NCBI RefSeq assembly: GCF_902859875.1
Contig: NZ_CADIKF010000009.1
Location: 62,001 to 126,000 of the forward strand
DNA length: 64,000 nucleotides
DNA from: Paraburkholderia solisilvae
GTDB lineage: Bacteria; Pseudomonadota; Gammaproteobacteria; Burkholderiales; Burkholderiaceae
Reading direction: 5' to 3'
Notes under the pieces: generated by a model
Told to the model about the DNA's origin: nothing
The model's database searches: none
The model's input: the letters and a program-made list of their open reading frames with translations, nothing else
Shown here: one piece after another, positions 63,277 through 64,000 of the stretch
Position numbering within the stretch: position 1 is the stretch's first letter
Layout: every line of letters starts with the position of its first letter
Position numbers and translations under genes: made by a program

Positions 63277-64000
63277 TCACAGTTGATTCGTGCGCAGGAA
63301 CCGATCGAATTCCGTCGAGCGCATATACAGACCCGCCGGCCCGCGCGAGCCCGATTCCGCGCACACCGCGCGAATGGCGTCCATGTAGGCGAGCTCGGCA
63401 GCGCGCGCGCGTTCCCACACAATGCGCTTACGGATTTCGATTTCGAGCGCCTGCATTTTCTGCAGCGCGCGCGGGCGGTTTTCGATCATATGCGCGGGGA
63501 CAGTGACCGCCTGCGCAGCAGCATCGGCATGCCCGTAGGCCGCGTTCAGCACCATCAAATCAGCGCGGATGGTTTCCGATTCGGCGGCGTCGCGCGGAAC
63601 CGCCTGATCGGTCAAGCGAAGCTGTTGAAGCGCGTTGGCGCGAGCGTTCAAGAGGTCGATGCGCGTCGCGATATTCATTGCCGCCTGATAAGCAGCGTGG
63701 CGTGCGGTTTTCACTTCGGCGATGTCCGCATCGAAGCGCACAACGTCGTGCGCCGCCAGCGCAAGATTTTTGGCGTCGTTCTCGCCGACTTCGAACCCTG
63801 CGTCGGTCAAGCGCAGCAGCGCAGCCGTCGCCAGTTCCGAAGCGGCGCGGACGGCTTCCATCTCGAATTGCCTACGTTGCTCGTCAGCAGCGGCCTGTGC
63901 TGACGCCTGTTCGGCTTCCTGCGCGGCCTGTTCGCGTTTGTCGAGCGCAGCGAGCTTTTCGCGCGTCTTGCTCGTGTTGCCGCCAGCAAGCGCAATCGCG
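63277..64000 (-). CDS. Phage hypothetical protein with N-terminal coiled coil, cut by window edge
   Basis: The reading frame is open to the right edge, so the start is outside the window. The visible part begins with a Gln/Ala/Glu-rich coiled coil (LAALDKREQAAQEAEQASAQ, then AAADEQRRQFEMEAVRAASEL). It continues as a helical protein ending AGLYMRSTEFDRFLRTNQL. An internal ATG at 63861 would give a 194-residue product but would cut the coiled coil, so I favour the longer gene. No family recognised. Confidence 0.6.
   Translation of the reverse strand, partial: AIALAGGNTSKTREKLAALDKREQAAQEAEQASAQAAADEQRRQFEMEAVRAASELATAALLRLTDAGFEVGENDAKNLALAAHDVVRFDADIAEVKTARHAAYQAAMNIATRIDLLNARANALQQLRLTDQAVPRDAAESETIRADLMVLNAAYGHADAAAQAVTVPAHMIENRPRALQKMQALEIEIRKRIVWERARAAELAYMDAIRAVCAESGSRGPAGLYMRSTEFDRFLRTNQL

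Overview
The window is high-GC chromosomal DNA with long overlapping operons. Its gene content points to Burkholderiaceae in the broad Burkholderia/Paraburkholderia/Caballeronia group: a hut cluster with HutC, a pel locus, many LysR/GntR/TetR regulators, and small conserved hypothetical genes of that group. This assignment rests on gene content and protein resemblance only; no database search was possible.

Layout. 1-2612: histidine utilisation (hutH-hutC-hutU, minus strand) behind two HutC-type palindromes. 2806-7732: a lower-GC accessory island with a Sec-exported YD-repeat (Rhs-like) protein carrying a variable C-terminal domain, followed by six small genes that look like an immunity array, including a duplicated 78-residue gene. 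7736-19740: housekeeping and regulatory pairs (LysR/epimerase, ArsR/AHSA1/DUF899, a purine permease, a PRC-barrel lipoprotein with an MFS exporter, a hipBA-type toxin-antitoxin pair, argP/argO). 19821-34095: a complete pelABCDEFG exopolysaccharide operon ending in an extra secreted GH114-like hydrolase. 34580-43714: scattered small genes, two TetR regulators, an AsnC regulator with an acyl-CoA synthetase, an MgtC-like protein, a YjlB-like cupin and a ClC-type channel.

43992-53593 is a nine-gene minus-strand operon: UTRA-type GntR regulator, MtnK-like kinase, MtnA-like isomerase, class II aldolase, ribose-type ABC importer (binding protein, ATPase, permease), DhaK and DhaL. The kinase, isomerase and aldolase match the logic of the 5-deoxyribose / 5-methylthioribose 'DHAP shunt'. 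Here they are joined to a dedicated importer and a dihydroxyacetone-kinase-like pair, behind an 18-bp palindrome. In the pel locus, the hydrolase domain of PelA has lost the motifs expected for catalysis, while the extra gene at the operon end keeps them; this suggests the activity moved to a separate protein.

From about 55.84 kb to the right edge lies the end of a prophage or integrated element. A fragment resembling the 3' end of a tRNA-Ser, next to a strong terminator, marks a possible attachment site. It is followed by cargo-like genes (HEPN-like protein, SGNH-hydrolase-like protein, a decayed monooxygenase gene) and then minus-strand phage genes including a tape measure protein with a lytic transglycosylase domain. 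The last gene runs off the window.
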